Shown here: positions 42,040-51,349 of the stretch, piece by piece
Layout of the letters: each line of letters starts with the position of its first letter
Position numbering within the stretch: the stretch's first letter is position 1
NCBI GenBank assembly: GCA_020466095.1
Contig: CM035808.1
Span: forward strand, 72,471,188-72,535,187
Length of the DNA stretch: 64,000 nucleotides
Direction of reading: 5' to 3'
Source: Chlorops oryzae
Lineage: Eukaryota > Arthropoda > Insecta > Diptera > Chloropidae
The notes under the pieces: model-generated
Told to the model about the DNA's origin: nothing
Databases searched by the model: none
The model's input: only the letters and a program-made list of their open reading frames with translations
Position numbers and translations under genes: made by a program

Positions 42040-42865
42040 TAACTGTCGACGTCGAAAAGGCTCTACCCCTAATAAGAAATTCACCATTAGGAAGGTATAG
42101 GAAATTCAACTCTTTCGAGCAATTCACCAGAAAGCTACCAACAACAATACAGATGGACACAAAGTGGCACTATAATGCCATTTGCAAGAAAATTATTAAA
42201 GAAACCCTGCGTCGGTTCGATTTTTTATGTAGCTTTAAACATTCATAATTTAAGCTTTAATGCATATACGATGAAGTGTTTTCCTCCGAATGCCTACGAA
42301 TGTTTTCATTTAATAATAAATTGACATTAATTGACATACATTTTTAACTACGGCAACGAATTTGATTGTACATAGAATTTAGTATTGTTACTAAAGCAGT
42401 GTGATTTAAACGTTATATAGACAGTGTAGGACTAAGAAAACAACTTCTTTTACTCTTTTTTTTACTGAGTTTACTTGAGAATTTTTATGTTTTTGAAGTT
42501 TTTTATATCATGTTATTAGTTTGGTAGATATTTTATATGTAATGTACTCGAAAATCTCCCAAAATTAAAAATAAAAGTGGCGATGCAAAAACACCTCATT
42601 TCACCAGAACAGAGCTAAATATTTCGCTGCCTTAGCATGTTTCTCTTTTTCTCGTACTATATGCCTATGGTGAACAACAAAACTTAACAAAAAAATTTAT
42701 ATCTCCTTAGAGTCAATAACTAGGTATTGAATGATTTTCGAGAAATGCGAAATTTTGAATTGTGCCGATTAAGTAGCTAGATTTCCATAAGAACAGCCAA
42801 CAACAACAGCTAAAACTATAACGATGAAAGATAATGAGAATATTTAATATGGGAAATAAATAATA
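42040..42865. other. No recognisable gene
   Basis: An open frame ends at 42248 with LPLIRNSPLGRYRKFNSFEQ and a basic helical tail. It looks protein-like but I do not recognise it; its start falls in the MITE. The rest is AT-rich. Confidence 0.35.
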
Positions 42866-43375
42866 ACCCAGCGAACATTTTTTGCCGATTTCCGTCAGAC
42901 ATATGACGGAATGTCTGAAGAAATCGCCGAGTCTGATGCCGATTTCTGTGAGAAACTGTACCGAAAGTTGTATAAGCGGTTGACAAGAAATTGGAATGTT
43001 TTGTGTGAGAAATTTCGGAGGGAATTTCCGACATTCTGGGGTGATTTCGTAAAGAATTCGTAGTGAAATTCTTGAGAAATTCTAGAGGGAATTTAAGATG
43101 TATCTTAACAAATTCGGCAAAAATAACGGAATTTTCTGATGTATGTCGGACATTTTTTTTACGGGTTTTTGCTTAGATTTCGTAAAGAAATCGAACTAGT
43201 TATTCGGTAAACATCTGACTTTCTCATGAATGTCTTATTCAGAATCTTTGTAAAAAAAAGATACATATTCATATTTGAAACAAATAGTTTTATTGGACAA
43301 TTTTTTTTAGTTTATTATATTTGTAAAAATATGCAGTATTCCGTTTCACTACACTTTCTTAATACATAACGCCAG
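42866..43375. repeat. CCCAGCGAACATTT repeat, truncated by gap
   Basis: Begins AACCCAGCGAACATTT, close to AACCCAGCAAACATTT at 27442. It then carries GTCAGACATATGACGGAATG and many GAAATT/TTTCGTAAAGAA words. A second TTCGGTAAACAT word at 43203 resembles the right end of the 27443-34115 element. Probably a non-autonomous repeat of that family. Confidence 0.45.
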
Positions 43376-43475
43376 NNNNNNNNNNNNNNNNNNNNNNNNN
43401 NNNNNNNNNNNNNNNNNNNNNNNNNNNNNNNNNNNNNNNNNNNNNNNNNNNNNNNNNNNNNNNNNNNNNNNNNNN
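43376..43475. other. Assembly gap (100 N)
   Basis: Exactly 100 N. It removes everything upstream of integrase in the first gypsy element. Confidence 1.
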
Positions 43476-44391
43476 AAAGGCTACAAACATTAATCTTCGC
43501 CCACCCATGAAGATGCAGTACACTGTTCAATTTCCATTCCAAAAGATCTATATAGATTTTCTCGGCCCTTATCCAAGGTCCAAAGCAGGAAATATTGGCA
43601 TTTTAATAATTCTCGACCATTTAACAAAATTCCCACTGTTAAAGGCTGTGAAGAAATTTACTTCGTCCGTAGTCATAGATTACCTGTCCGACTTTGTGTT
43701 TTCAGTTTTCGGTACCCCAGAAATTCTGTTTAGCGATAATGGAAAGCAATTTAAGTCCGTCCAGTTGAAAAAATTCCTTAGTGATAGAGGAGTGAAACAT
43801 ATTCAAACCGCCTTGTATAGCCCTCAAGCAAATGCAAGCGAACGGGTCAATAGGTCAATTCTATCAGGAATTCGAGCTTACATTACTAATGATCAAACTC
43901 AATGGGATAGAAATATTTCAAACATTTCAGAAGCGATAAGAAGTTCATATCACCAAACAATAGGATGTACGCCCTACTTTGCCCTTTTTGGTCGCTCCAT
44001 GATTTCGCATGGCAAAGAATATGATCTTTTAAAAGCTTTGAAATGCTTTGACGGCGAAGATATTCAAAAAGAAGACCACCTGAACATAATTCGTAAAACA
44101 ATTCAACAAAATATTTCTAATGCTTTTCAAAAGTCAGCTAAACGCTATAATCTAAGGAGCTCAAACCGCTCATTCAGTGTGGGTGATCTAGTATATCGTA
44201 GAAATTTTGTACTCAGCGACGCTACAAAAAAGTTTAATGCTAAGCTAGCTCCGAAATTCCTAAAAGCTAAAGTTATAGGCCAAAAGGGAAATTCGATTTT
44301 TGAATTAGAAGATGAGGGAACAAAAAAAGGTAAACTTTTATCATCAGAAAGACATACTACTTCGAAAAGTATAAGCTCCAATTCCCGGTAA
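43476..44391 (+). CDS. Gypsy integrase C-terminal part of Pol (partial, 5' cut by gap)
   Basis: Open frame from the gap to 44391. The integrase core is complete: first Asp in YIDFLGPYPRS (43555), second in LFSDNGKQF, and the Glu in SPQANASERVNRS (43840), a DD35E spacing. It is followed by a GPY-type C-terminal region with FSVGDLVYRR and KFLKAKVIGQKGNSIFELED. Unlike element 2, no duplication interrupts this copy, so it shows the intact reading of the family. The His2Cys2 finger and everything before it are hidden by the gap. Confidence 0.9.
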
Positions 44392-44763
44392 ATACCAATG
44401 CCTCTTCTCTACAATTGAACCCCTTTTTCAAGTTTTTCGGTTGATCTCAAAACTTGTGGTGTACTGGTGTTCAAAGATGACTAAAATATTCTTTCATGAC
44501 GTCACCAACCAAGTCTAGAGTTGTCTATAAAAAAGTTGCTGTGTGTAAATCGCACCAAAGCGAATTGCTAAATACGTTTCAAACTCTGTGGCTATATTCG
44601 ATCTCGCTCATTCTCCTATTTTCTTTTGCGCTTGCGAATCTCACCACTGCCTCTCTCCCATGTGTTGCGTGAGCAGCCAAATTCTTAATTCACGAGCACT
44701 TCATTTGTGGTGAATTATTGGTGGGACTAAAAAAGGAGAAGCATTTTGCAAGTAACGAGGAGA
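44392..44763 (+). promoter_or_regulatory. Gypsy 3' region / LTR promoter part (left of BEL insertion)
   Basis: Contains a TATA box CTATAAAAAAG (44526), 135 bp after the pol stop, and purine-rich runs AAAAAAGGAGAAG (44730) and GAGGAGAGGG (44757). A TATA box so close to pol, with AATAAA far downstream (48803), suggests the LTR is long and may start near here. The exact LTR start cannot be fixed because both copies share this whole region. Confidence 0.5.
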
Positions 44764-44768
44764 GGGTT

Positions 44769-45309
44769 TGTTTACGATCACTGATGGCTCGACCTACACC
44801 CGTCGATTCCCTTGCGACAAGGATTGTCCATGTGCGACTCTTACCCGTCGATTGCCGCGCGACTAAGCTGCTGCATATGCGACAATCTAAACCCGTCGAA
44901 AGCTACGCGCCAACAGCGATCGTAAAGCCTAGCCTTAAAACAATGGAAGCATCGACTGAAAGCCTTCCAGGCTCCCTTCCACGAAGCGCCAACGACCGAG
45001 TGCATTGGAGTGCACTCGACACACTCTCGATCACCCGCTAACACAAGTAACTGTTTCCTCGCTCTCCCGCCGCTCTTTACTTCCGATATTAATAAAGAAG
45101 CTTTGTAATTTAACTGTGATATATTTATGTGATATACTGTGCAATAAAAAAGTGAATATTTAGTTAAATTCGAAGCTTCTCGCGTTTTTCCTTATTTTGC
45201 TCGAAACGGGAAAAACATTTGGTCCTTCGAGCCGGATCGAGGACCTCGCGCCGCGTAATCCAATATTTAAAAAAAACCCCTAACGATTTCTCTTTCGGAG
45301 TATATGCTC

Positions 45310-45340
<31 letters not shown>

Positions 45341-47467
45341 TAAATATCCCAAACCCAAGTGCGCGCGCGAAGTTAATTATTTGCTCTTTTTTTCAAACGG
45401 CAAAGCCAAGTAAAAAAAAACCAATAACTCGTTTTGTCGCTCGTGAAGCTCAAACTCTACTTTTTCAAGAGTTTGACAATATGTTTTCTTTTTTCTCTTC
45501 GGAAAAGAGAACACAAAATTATGAAAGAGGTTTGCCGACGGCAAAACAACATTTCCTCTCCCTAACCCTTTAATTCGTTTTTATATGGTGTTATCCGTGT
45601 TTGAAAAAAAAAACAAATAAATCCTCGACCGTTGTTTCTAACTAATTTTCGATAAATATTTAAGATTTACGATAAAAAAAAAAAAAAAATTTCACTTCAA
45701 AATCAAGTTGCGGCAAATAAAAAAAAAATTTAAAAAAAAACAAGAACAATTCTTAAAGTGCAATCTTAATCGCCACTCATTCCCGTTTTAATGCATTTCG
45801 TTTGATGACTTTTTTTTCTTTTCCTCTTTCTGTGTTCATTTTTTTCCATTTAGATCGAGCGATCCAAAGACAATTTTGCTTTGTGCTTATGAGGTGACCA
45901 GCTGTCCCAAAAAATAACACTTAATGTTTCGTCCAGAAAATTTAGATATTTTTTAGTCATTTTAATATACGAAGATATTATCTTCTTACACATATATGAA
46001 GAAGAAAAAAAAACGATGCTATAAATTTTCCTGCCGATTTCTCCGTAGTGATTGGTGTTTATACAAGTTTTTTGACTGGAAAATTTGCTTTTAAGCCCAT
46101 TCCACGCATAGTTCCTGTCGTCACGCTCATTTTCCGACTTTAAAGTTTTCCAAGGCTTGCATATTCTAATTAAGTCCGCTCTTCAGATGGGTAGTACATG
46201 ACTTGAACACCAAGCTGTTCAAAAGCATGTAGGTTTTCACGTAGCTCAGGTGGATCTTCATCCTTCGTTTCTCGAGTTCCGCTCGAGCTCTTCGTGCCCT
46301 GAGCTACGTTTGTTTGGTGCTTACTCGAGCACCACCAAGCCCCCCCCCCTCTCCACCATACTCTCTCCCTGAGTTTGAGTTACCCTCTGAAGAGACTTTT
46401 TACAGAATTTGCTAGTCGTCTCGTCATCTTTAATTTCCCCGAATGAATGGCGATTAGGTCGCGTCGTGAAATCGTGTCTAGATCGGGAAAAGCGCGTTCG
46501 TGAAATTGATCGTCGAACCGCGCATGGTATATTTGTTTATGTATATGTGTATGCTCAATGCTGGGGATCCTCCGCGACCAGCGCGTTTGTTTCGAAATCA
46601 AGAATTGAGAAATCGTGAGCTGAGACGAGCAATGAGATCGCCTCGCACTACCTCTAGAGCCCCAGGTCCATTTCCGCGATCTTGGGGAATTAGAATGGAA
46701 TATATAACGCAGACCCCCCCACACTTCTCTAACGGAAAGATGTCATGCTATCGCTGGTGCCAACTGCTCACCCCGTCGGCACAACGACAGACGCGGTTGA
46801 GCACTGATATCAACATCTCCTTGGCTCCAGAATGTCATAGCCCCGCTGCCGAACTTCAATGGGTGGCGCCTTGGAAAAGCGCCATACCCCAAGCTAAGTA
46901 TTGCCTTTTCTATATCTTTCTCAGTCTCTCATCTTTCGTTTTCTGTTTTCTCTTTTTTCGCCCACAGGTCGAGTTTGTGGCTATCCGCATCTGTTGCAGT
47001 CCTGCAAGGCGGGCAGAATGTTTACGATCACTGATGGCTCGACCTACACCCGTCGATTCCCTTGCGACAAGGATTGTCCATGTGCGACTCTTACCCGTCG
47101 ATTGCCGCGCGACTAAGCTGCTGCATATGCGACAATCTAAACCCGTCGAAAGCTACGCGCCAACAGCGATCGTAAAGCCTAGCCTTAAAACAATGGAAGC
47201 ATCGACTGAAAGCCTTCCAGGCTCCCTTCCACGAAGCGCCAACGACCGAGTGCATTGGAGTGCACTCGACACACTCTCGATCACCCGCTAACACAAGTAA
47301 CTGTTTCCTCGCTCTCCCGCCGCTCTTTACTTCCGATATTAATAAAGAAGCTTTGTAATTTAACTGTGATATATTTATGTGATATACTGTGCAATAAAAA
47401 AGTGAATATTTAGTTAAATTCGAAGCTTCTCGCGTTTTTCCTTATTTTGCTCGAAACGGGAAAAACA
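44769..47467 (+). mobile_element. Non-autonomous BEL element inserted in gypsy LTR, TSD GGGTT
   Basis: Two 449-bp LTRs (44769-45217 and 47019-47467) begin TGTTTACGATCACTG and end GGGAAAAACA. They appear identical, so the insertion is recent. The 5-bp target GGGTT is duplicated at 44764-44768 and 47468-47472, and the empty site exists in the other gypsy LTR at 55136-55140. The site TTTGGTCCTTCGAGCCGG follows the 5' LTR. The 1.8-kb interior has no Gag, protease, RT or integrase, so the element must be moved in trans. Confidence 0.95.
45218..47018 (+). other. Interior of non-autonomous BEL (no retroviral-type genes)
   Basis: Holds the primer-binding-site-like sequence (45221), an (ATACAT)n run (about 45310-45345) and AT-rich leader. 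A frame at 46554-47018 is rich in R and P (MLNAGDPPRPARLFRNQELR) and ends SPARRA just before the 3' LTR. I do not recognise it. The CTGCAAGGCGGGCAGAA motif directly precedes the LTR. Confidence 0.6.
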
Positions 47468-49208
47468 GGGTTTTTTTTTGGAACTTCGACCGTCGACCAG
47501 CGCAGTTGCATGCTGCCGCTTAAGTTTTTGTAAAAACTTTTCTGAAAAAAAAAGAGTTTTTTTTTCTTCGACGAAAAGGAAGTGACGACAGACTGAGGAT
47601 CCCTTTTGGCAGAGAGCGAATAGCCAATTCTTTTGGGAATTCAAATCACTTGGCATCCTGTCCGGAACGATCGTTTATCCATATTCTGGGACTGCAGTCT
47701 GCAAGCTTGGATTCCACGTGACGTCCGCAAGCATTTATTTGGTTGGATTTTCTTTTGAAATTGTTCGTTTTGGCGTCTTGGGTCATGTGCCACACTGACC
47801 TCGTTGATGGTCTAGAAACCTGTTTTAGGATGCGGCGCTTGGATGTGTCTACTGACATCCTGTCCTGACCGATCGGTTAATCACATTCTGGGACTGCACT
47901 CTGCAAGCTTGGATTCCACGTGTCGCCCGCCAGCATTTTTTTGTTGGATTTTCTTCTGAAAGCTCTCTTTTTGTGTCCTGTGTCTTGGGTTTAAGTATAC
48001 GCCGGGTAGTAGTAAGTGTCTGGTTAAAGTCCATCATCAGGTAAAACAATCGAAATATAAAGAACTTATTTGTTTTTCCACGTTCTTGTGCACACCAAAA
48101 TTAAAATTTTCCATAAATCTAGCGCATCGATTGAATCCGATTAAAATTCGACATTTGGAAATGACAACTTCACCAACGGTCGTCGCTGTCGCAGCTCCAT
48201 ATGAAGGCCTTCACTCGAGCAATATCAGCATCCACACCACCGCGTGAAAGTATGTAAGTCATATGGCTAATATGTCTAATAGAAAGAACATTCCGTCAGA
48301 TTCCTCGATTTTGCTTTGAAAAAAAAAAAAAAAACAAACAAAGTATAAAAACTAAAAGAAATTGCACAGTAGTCCATTTTCGTATTTTTTTTTGCTCCAT
48401 AAATTTTTATTTGTCTGCACGAATGCGTGAGGAAAAATTTCTTTATAATCGAATCAGTAATATTCTAAAGTAAATCTTTTATTTGAATTTGATTTTTGTG
48501 GAATCCGTATATGGATTTTAAAGACGTAATCAGTCTAACGCACTGCTCGCGAGTTTCCAAATAAATTTTTTTTGGTTTCAATTCTGCATTCGCCTAAAAA
48601 GCTTATAGCCGCGCGCGTTTGACCTGATGAGATAACTTTAGTCATTGTTGACGTTATATGTATATATAAATATTGTTAGAATTTAAGTTCACACCTATCG
48701 ATTAGGAAGATATTACGTTTGGGAGGGAGAGAAGTATACCCAATATGAAAATAATAGAATTTTGTACTGGAATTGATTCAATTAGTTAGGATGTCTTTGT
48801 AAAATAAAAATATGGTCTGAAATTCGAAATGGTCGTCTTTGATGTCACAAGGGGACTCTAAATTTTATAAAATGAGTCCAAGGTAGGGCAGGGCATGGAT
48901 GGCTCAAAGAATTAGACGCTATCAAAGATTCGCCGTGGTTTCGTAATCAATTTTAGTCTCTGGTCTATAACTTAGTAGTTTCTGCTTAATATTTTGGACG
49001 CGGATAATTATGCTTTAATTATTTTGTAACCGTGTGCAAAATTTTCTGTTCGGTTATCATTGCTACTATTCTTTTGTAACTTCTTATGTTGTCACCTACG
49101 AGCCCACGAGTCTGCAGCAGCCGGTTACTGCCAGTGCACACGGGGCGACATAAGAATGTACCTCACACAATTCCATCTTAGTATAAAGGAGCAGTGGAGA
49201 CCATAACA
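47468..49208 (+). repeat. Shared gypsy LTR, right part (ends CA at 49208)
   Basis: Matches 55136-56873 with only about three differences, including a 3-base T-run length change. Its right end is fixed by divergence at 49209 (PBS) against 56874 (flank). Inside are two direct repeats at 47654 and 47856 and an AATAAA (48803). Confidence 0.85.
47654..47975 (+). repeat. Direct repeats within gypsy LTR, 202 bp apart
   Basis: A block of about 120 bp with CATCCTGTCC, ATTCTGGGACTGCA.TCTGC, AAGCTTGGATTCCACGTG and GTTGGATTTTCTT occurs twice, at 47654 and 47856, about 85% alike. The same pair is at 55322 and 55524 in the downstream LTR. Could be an LTR enhancer repeat. Confidence 0.85.
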
Positions 49209-49807
49209 GAATGGCGCCCAAAGTCGTAGGGCCCGAGTGAGGGTTGGACTGAATAATGCTTTAGTAACATCTAGCGGCTCATTTCATAAACTTCCAACGT
49301 CTTTAAATATTTTCTTAGAAAAAAAAAAATTAAAATACATAAATTAAATCTTGGTTTTTGCTTGGCGGAATTACAGATGTATTTAGGCTATATGCAGAAT
49401 AATCTGTCCCCTAATAAAATACAAAGAAGATTTTTTTTAAACTTGCATTTAAAATAATAAAATGAAGGTTACAGTATTGGAATTTTAATAGATATGGCCA
49501 AGTGCTTGTCTGTTCTACCGACTGAAACGCTTAATTTGCTTTCAATCCCCGAATCGAAATATTTTAACATTGAGATGTGTGTTGGAAAACCTTGGATTAG
49601 GATACTTGTTATCTTACATATCGCAATATCCTAACTATTCAATAAATTGTGCTGATTGTTTACGAAACCAAAGTGCGGAACTTTAACTGATATTCACAGA
49701 CGATCATTTTTGAAAAGTAAGACCTTATATTTAGAAAAGTTATACTTGGCTTAAAGAAAGAATTTTTTTTGTTTGAATTTTGTCTTCAATTTTTTTTATT
49801 AGAAAAA
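49209..49807 (+). promoter_or_regulatory. Gypsy primer-binding site and gag leader
   Basis: TGGCGCCCAAAGTCGTAGGG begins at 49212, three bases after the LTR. TGGCGCC is the start of a tRNA-Lys-type primer-binding site, as in Osvaldo and Ulysses. The leader of about 600 bases up to the gag ATG is AT-rich and non-coding. Confidence 0.8.
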
Positions 49808-51349
49808 ATGTCAGTTCGCCACAGTGGTGAGAATCTGTCACTACCGAATAAAATTTTTTGCTCCATTTGTCAACAGCTAATTAGAGATTTCGAGGAAAGT
49901 TTTGTTACGGCTTGCCAGCATCAGTTCCACAAAAATTGTCTACTAGCTTGGTTGAAGAGAGATTCTAATTGCCAACAGTGCCACATACATATTGATAGGA
50001 AACAATTAGTTTTGAAACAAAAACCAAAAGAACGGCCACAAACAAGGCCCCAAATGACAACTAATACGGCAAACATTCAAATCATTCCAAGTGAACAAGC
50101 CACTTCACAGGCAGCTCACGCTTTGGAACCACCACCAGCTGCTCCACTAGTAAGTCAACAGACTTCCCCGGTTAGTCCGAGCAGTGAAGACACCCGAATT
50201 AGAAATATTGTTAGGGCTATTGTTAATGCGAGGGAAGAAACTATGTTTGCTAACTTAGAAGCGCGAGTAGCACAATTAGTCTCAACAAGTATTGAAAACT
50301 CGCTGGGTCCTATAATGAGTCGAATGAATGAAGTAATTCCGACAGTAATCGCGACAGAAAATATAGTTCCGCAAGAGCCTAATATTTCAAATTTTATCTG
50401 GCCTCACGAAATTCCAAATCTCCACACCCATTCAAATAGTCCTAGTGCAGCTCCATATCAACACCGCGGTAGTAATTTCTCCTCGGTAGCACAGTCCGGA
50501 AAAGTGGCTCAGATTGTTGCCAATTGGGCTGTAAAGTTCGATGGAACGCCCAAGCTTTCGGTAGAAAGTTTTATTTATAGAATTGAATGCCAGGTGATAG
50601 ACACCTTAAACGGAAATTTTAATATTCTGTGTGAGCACTTACCAAGTCTATTTAGTAACGAGGCGCGCGATTGGTACTGGCGCTATATGCGTTCAGTGGA
50701 CCGCATAACATGGCCAAAACTTTGTGAGGCTCTTAGAGTTAGTTTCTCAGAACATAAAACCGATACAGACATAAAGGAAACCATGCGATTAAGGAAGCAG
50801 GGACCAAACGAATCTTTCGACGAATACAAGAACGCGATATTAAAAATTTCAGAAAATTTAAGCAATTTCCTACCCGAATCAGAGCTGCTAGAAATTCTAA
50901 TGCGAGGGCTTAGGCCACGTTTGCGTCAGCAGTTACTGTTCTGTCAGATTAAGTCCGTGGCAGATTTACGAAGTTGTTGTCTTAAAAGTGAGAGCTTGCT
51001 ACAAGAAATAGGAAAGGGAAGCCTTAATCCGAGTCCATTTATCGCATCGCGAAACAATAGTTCACATAAGCAAGTTAATGCGGTTGAAGAACCACCTATT
51101 CCTGAAGACTCCAATCTTTGCTCCGAGGAAGATATTGCTGCGATTAACAAAGTCAGTAAGTTTAACTCATTTTTCTGCTGGAATTGTAGGAAAGAAGGAC
51201 ACAAATTTCAGGACTGTTTAGAAGTCAGAAGCATTTTTTGCTACGGCTGTGGTGCGGAAAATATATATAAACCGTATTGTCCTAAGTGTTCGGGAAACGG
51301 GAAAGCGAGCGGAGACCCCAGAGTGAGTCTTCGCCAAGATCAATTTTAA
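49808..51349 (+). CDS. Gypsy Gag with N-terminal RING-H2 finger
   Basis: Intact 513-residue Gag from ATG 49808 (AGAAAAAATG context). Residues 18-58 form a RING-H2 finger: C18-x2-C21-x14-C36-x-H38-x2-H41-x2-C44-x10-C55-x2-C58, with Trp48 at the position that often contacts E2 enzymes in E3 ligases. Next is a Gln/Pro-rich linker, then a Retrotrans_gag-type capsid region (about 235-400, with NWAVKFDGTPKLSVESFIYR and MRLRKQGPNESFDEYKN). A CCHC knuckle (CWNCRKEGHKFQDC, from residue 457) and a second, degenerate cysteine cluster follow. A RING finger is not a standard part of Ty3/gypsy Gag as I know it. Ubiquitin ligase activity is inferred only from the motif. Confidence 0.92.
   Translation: MSVRHSGENLSLPNKIFCSICQQLIRDFEESFVTACQHQFHKNCLLAWLKRDSNCQQCHIHIDRKQLVLKQKPKERPQTRPQMTTNTANIQIIPSEQATSQAAHALEPPPAAPLVSQQTSPVSPSSEDTRIRNIVRAIVNAREETMFANLEARVAQLVSTSIENSLGPIMSRMNEVIPTVIATENIVPQEPNISNFIWPHEIPNLHTHSNSPSAAPYQHRGSNFSSVAQSGKVAQIVANWAVKFDGTPKLSVESFIYRIECQVIDTLNGNFNILCEHLPSLFSNEARDWYWRYMRSVDRITWPKLCEALRVSFSEHKTDTDIKETMRLRKQGPNESFDEYKNAILKISENLSNFLPESELLEILMRGLRPRLRQQLLFCQIKSVADLRSCCLKSESLLQEIGKGSLNPSPFIASRNNSSHKQVNAVEEPPIPEDSNLCSEEDIAAINKVSKFNSFFCWNCRKEGHKFQDCLEVRSIFCYGCGAENIYKPYCPKCSGNGKASGDPRVSLRQDQF
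51292..51298 (+). promoter_or_regulatory. Putative -1 ribosomal frameshift site GGGAAAC
   Basis: GGGAAAC fits the slippery consensus X XXY YYZ and lies exactly in register with the gag frame (G GGA AAC). The pol frame is -1 relative to gag, and gag ends 48 bases further at 51349. A second GGGAAAG just downstream is out of register. A GC-rich stretch that could form a stimulatory structure follows (51299-51335). Confidence 0.7.

Larger units (their letters stand above)
43476..49208 (+). mobile_element. Gypsy element 1 (3' end): integrase, 3' region and LTR with BEL inside
   Basis: From just after the gap the sequence is almost base-for-base the same as 53705-56873 of gypsy element 2, except for the BEL insertion (44769-47467 plus one TSD copy) and the 142-bp duplication that only element 2 has. 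The LTR ending at 49208 serves as the 3' LTR of element 1 and the 5' LTR of element 2. Confidence 0.85.

Noticed and set aside
44718..45041. 107-residue frame repeated at 46500-47291
   Set aside because: Falls in the BEL LTR and appears twice only because the LTR does.
47414..48049. Three minus-strand frames, repeated at 55073-55714
   Set aside because: They lie in the gypsy LTR direct repeats and have no domain features. I considered an antisense env-like gene and found no signal peptide or transmembrane pattern to support it.
48674..49208. 535-bp gypsy LTR from TGTTAG to TAACA as a firm call
   Set aside because: Attractive terminal match, but no polypurine tract precedes it and the TATA box lies far upstream; the LTR start is left open.
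51299..51305. GGGAAAG as the frameshift site
   Set aside because: It is one codon position out of register with the gag frame, unlike the GGGAAAC just upstream.
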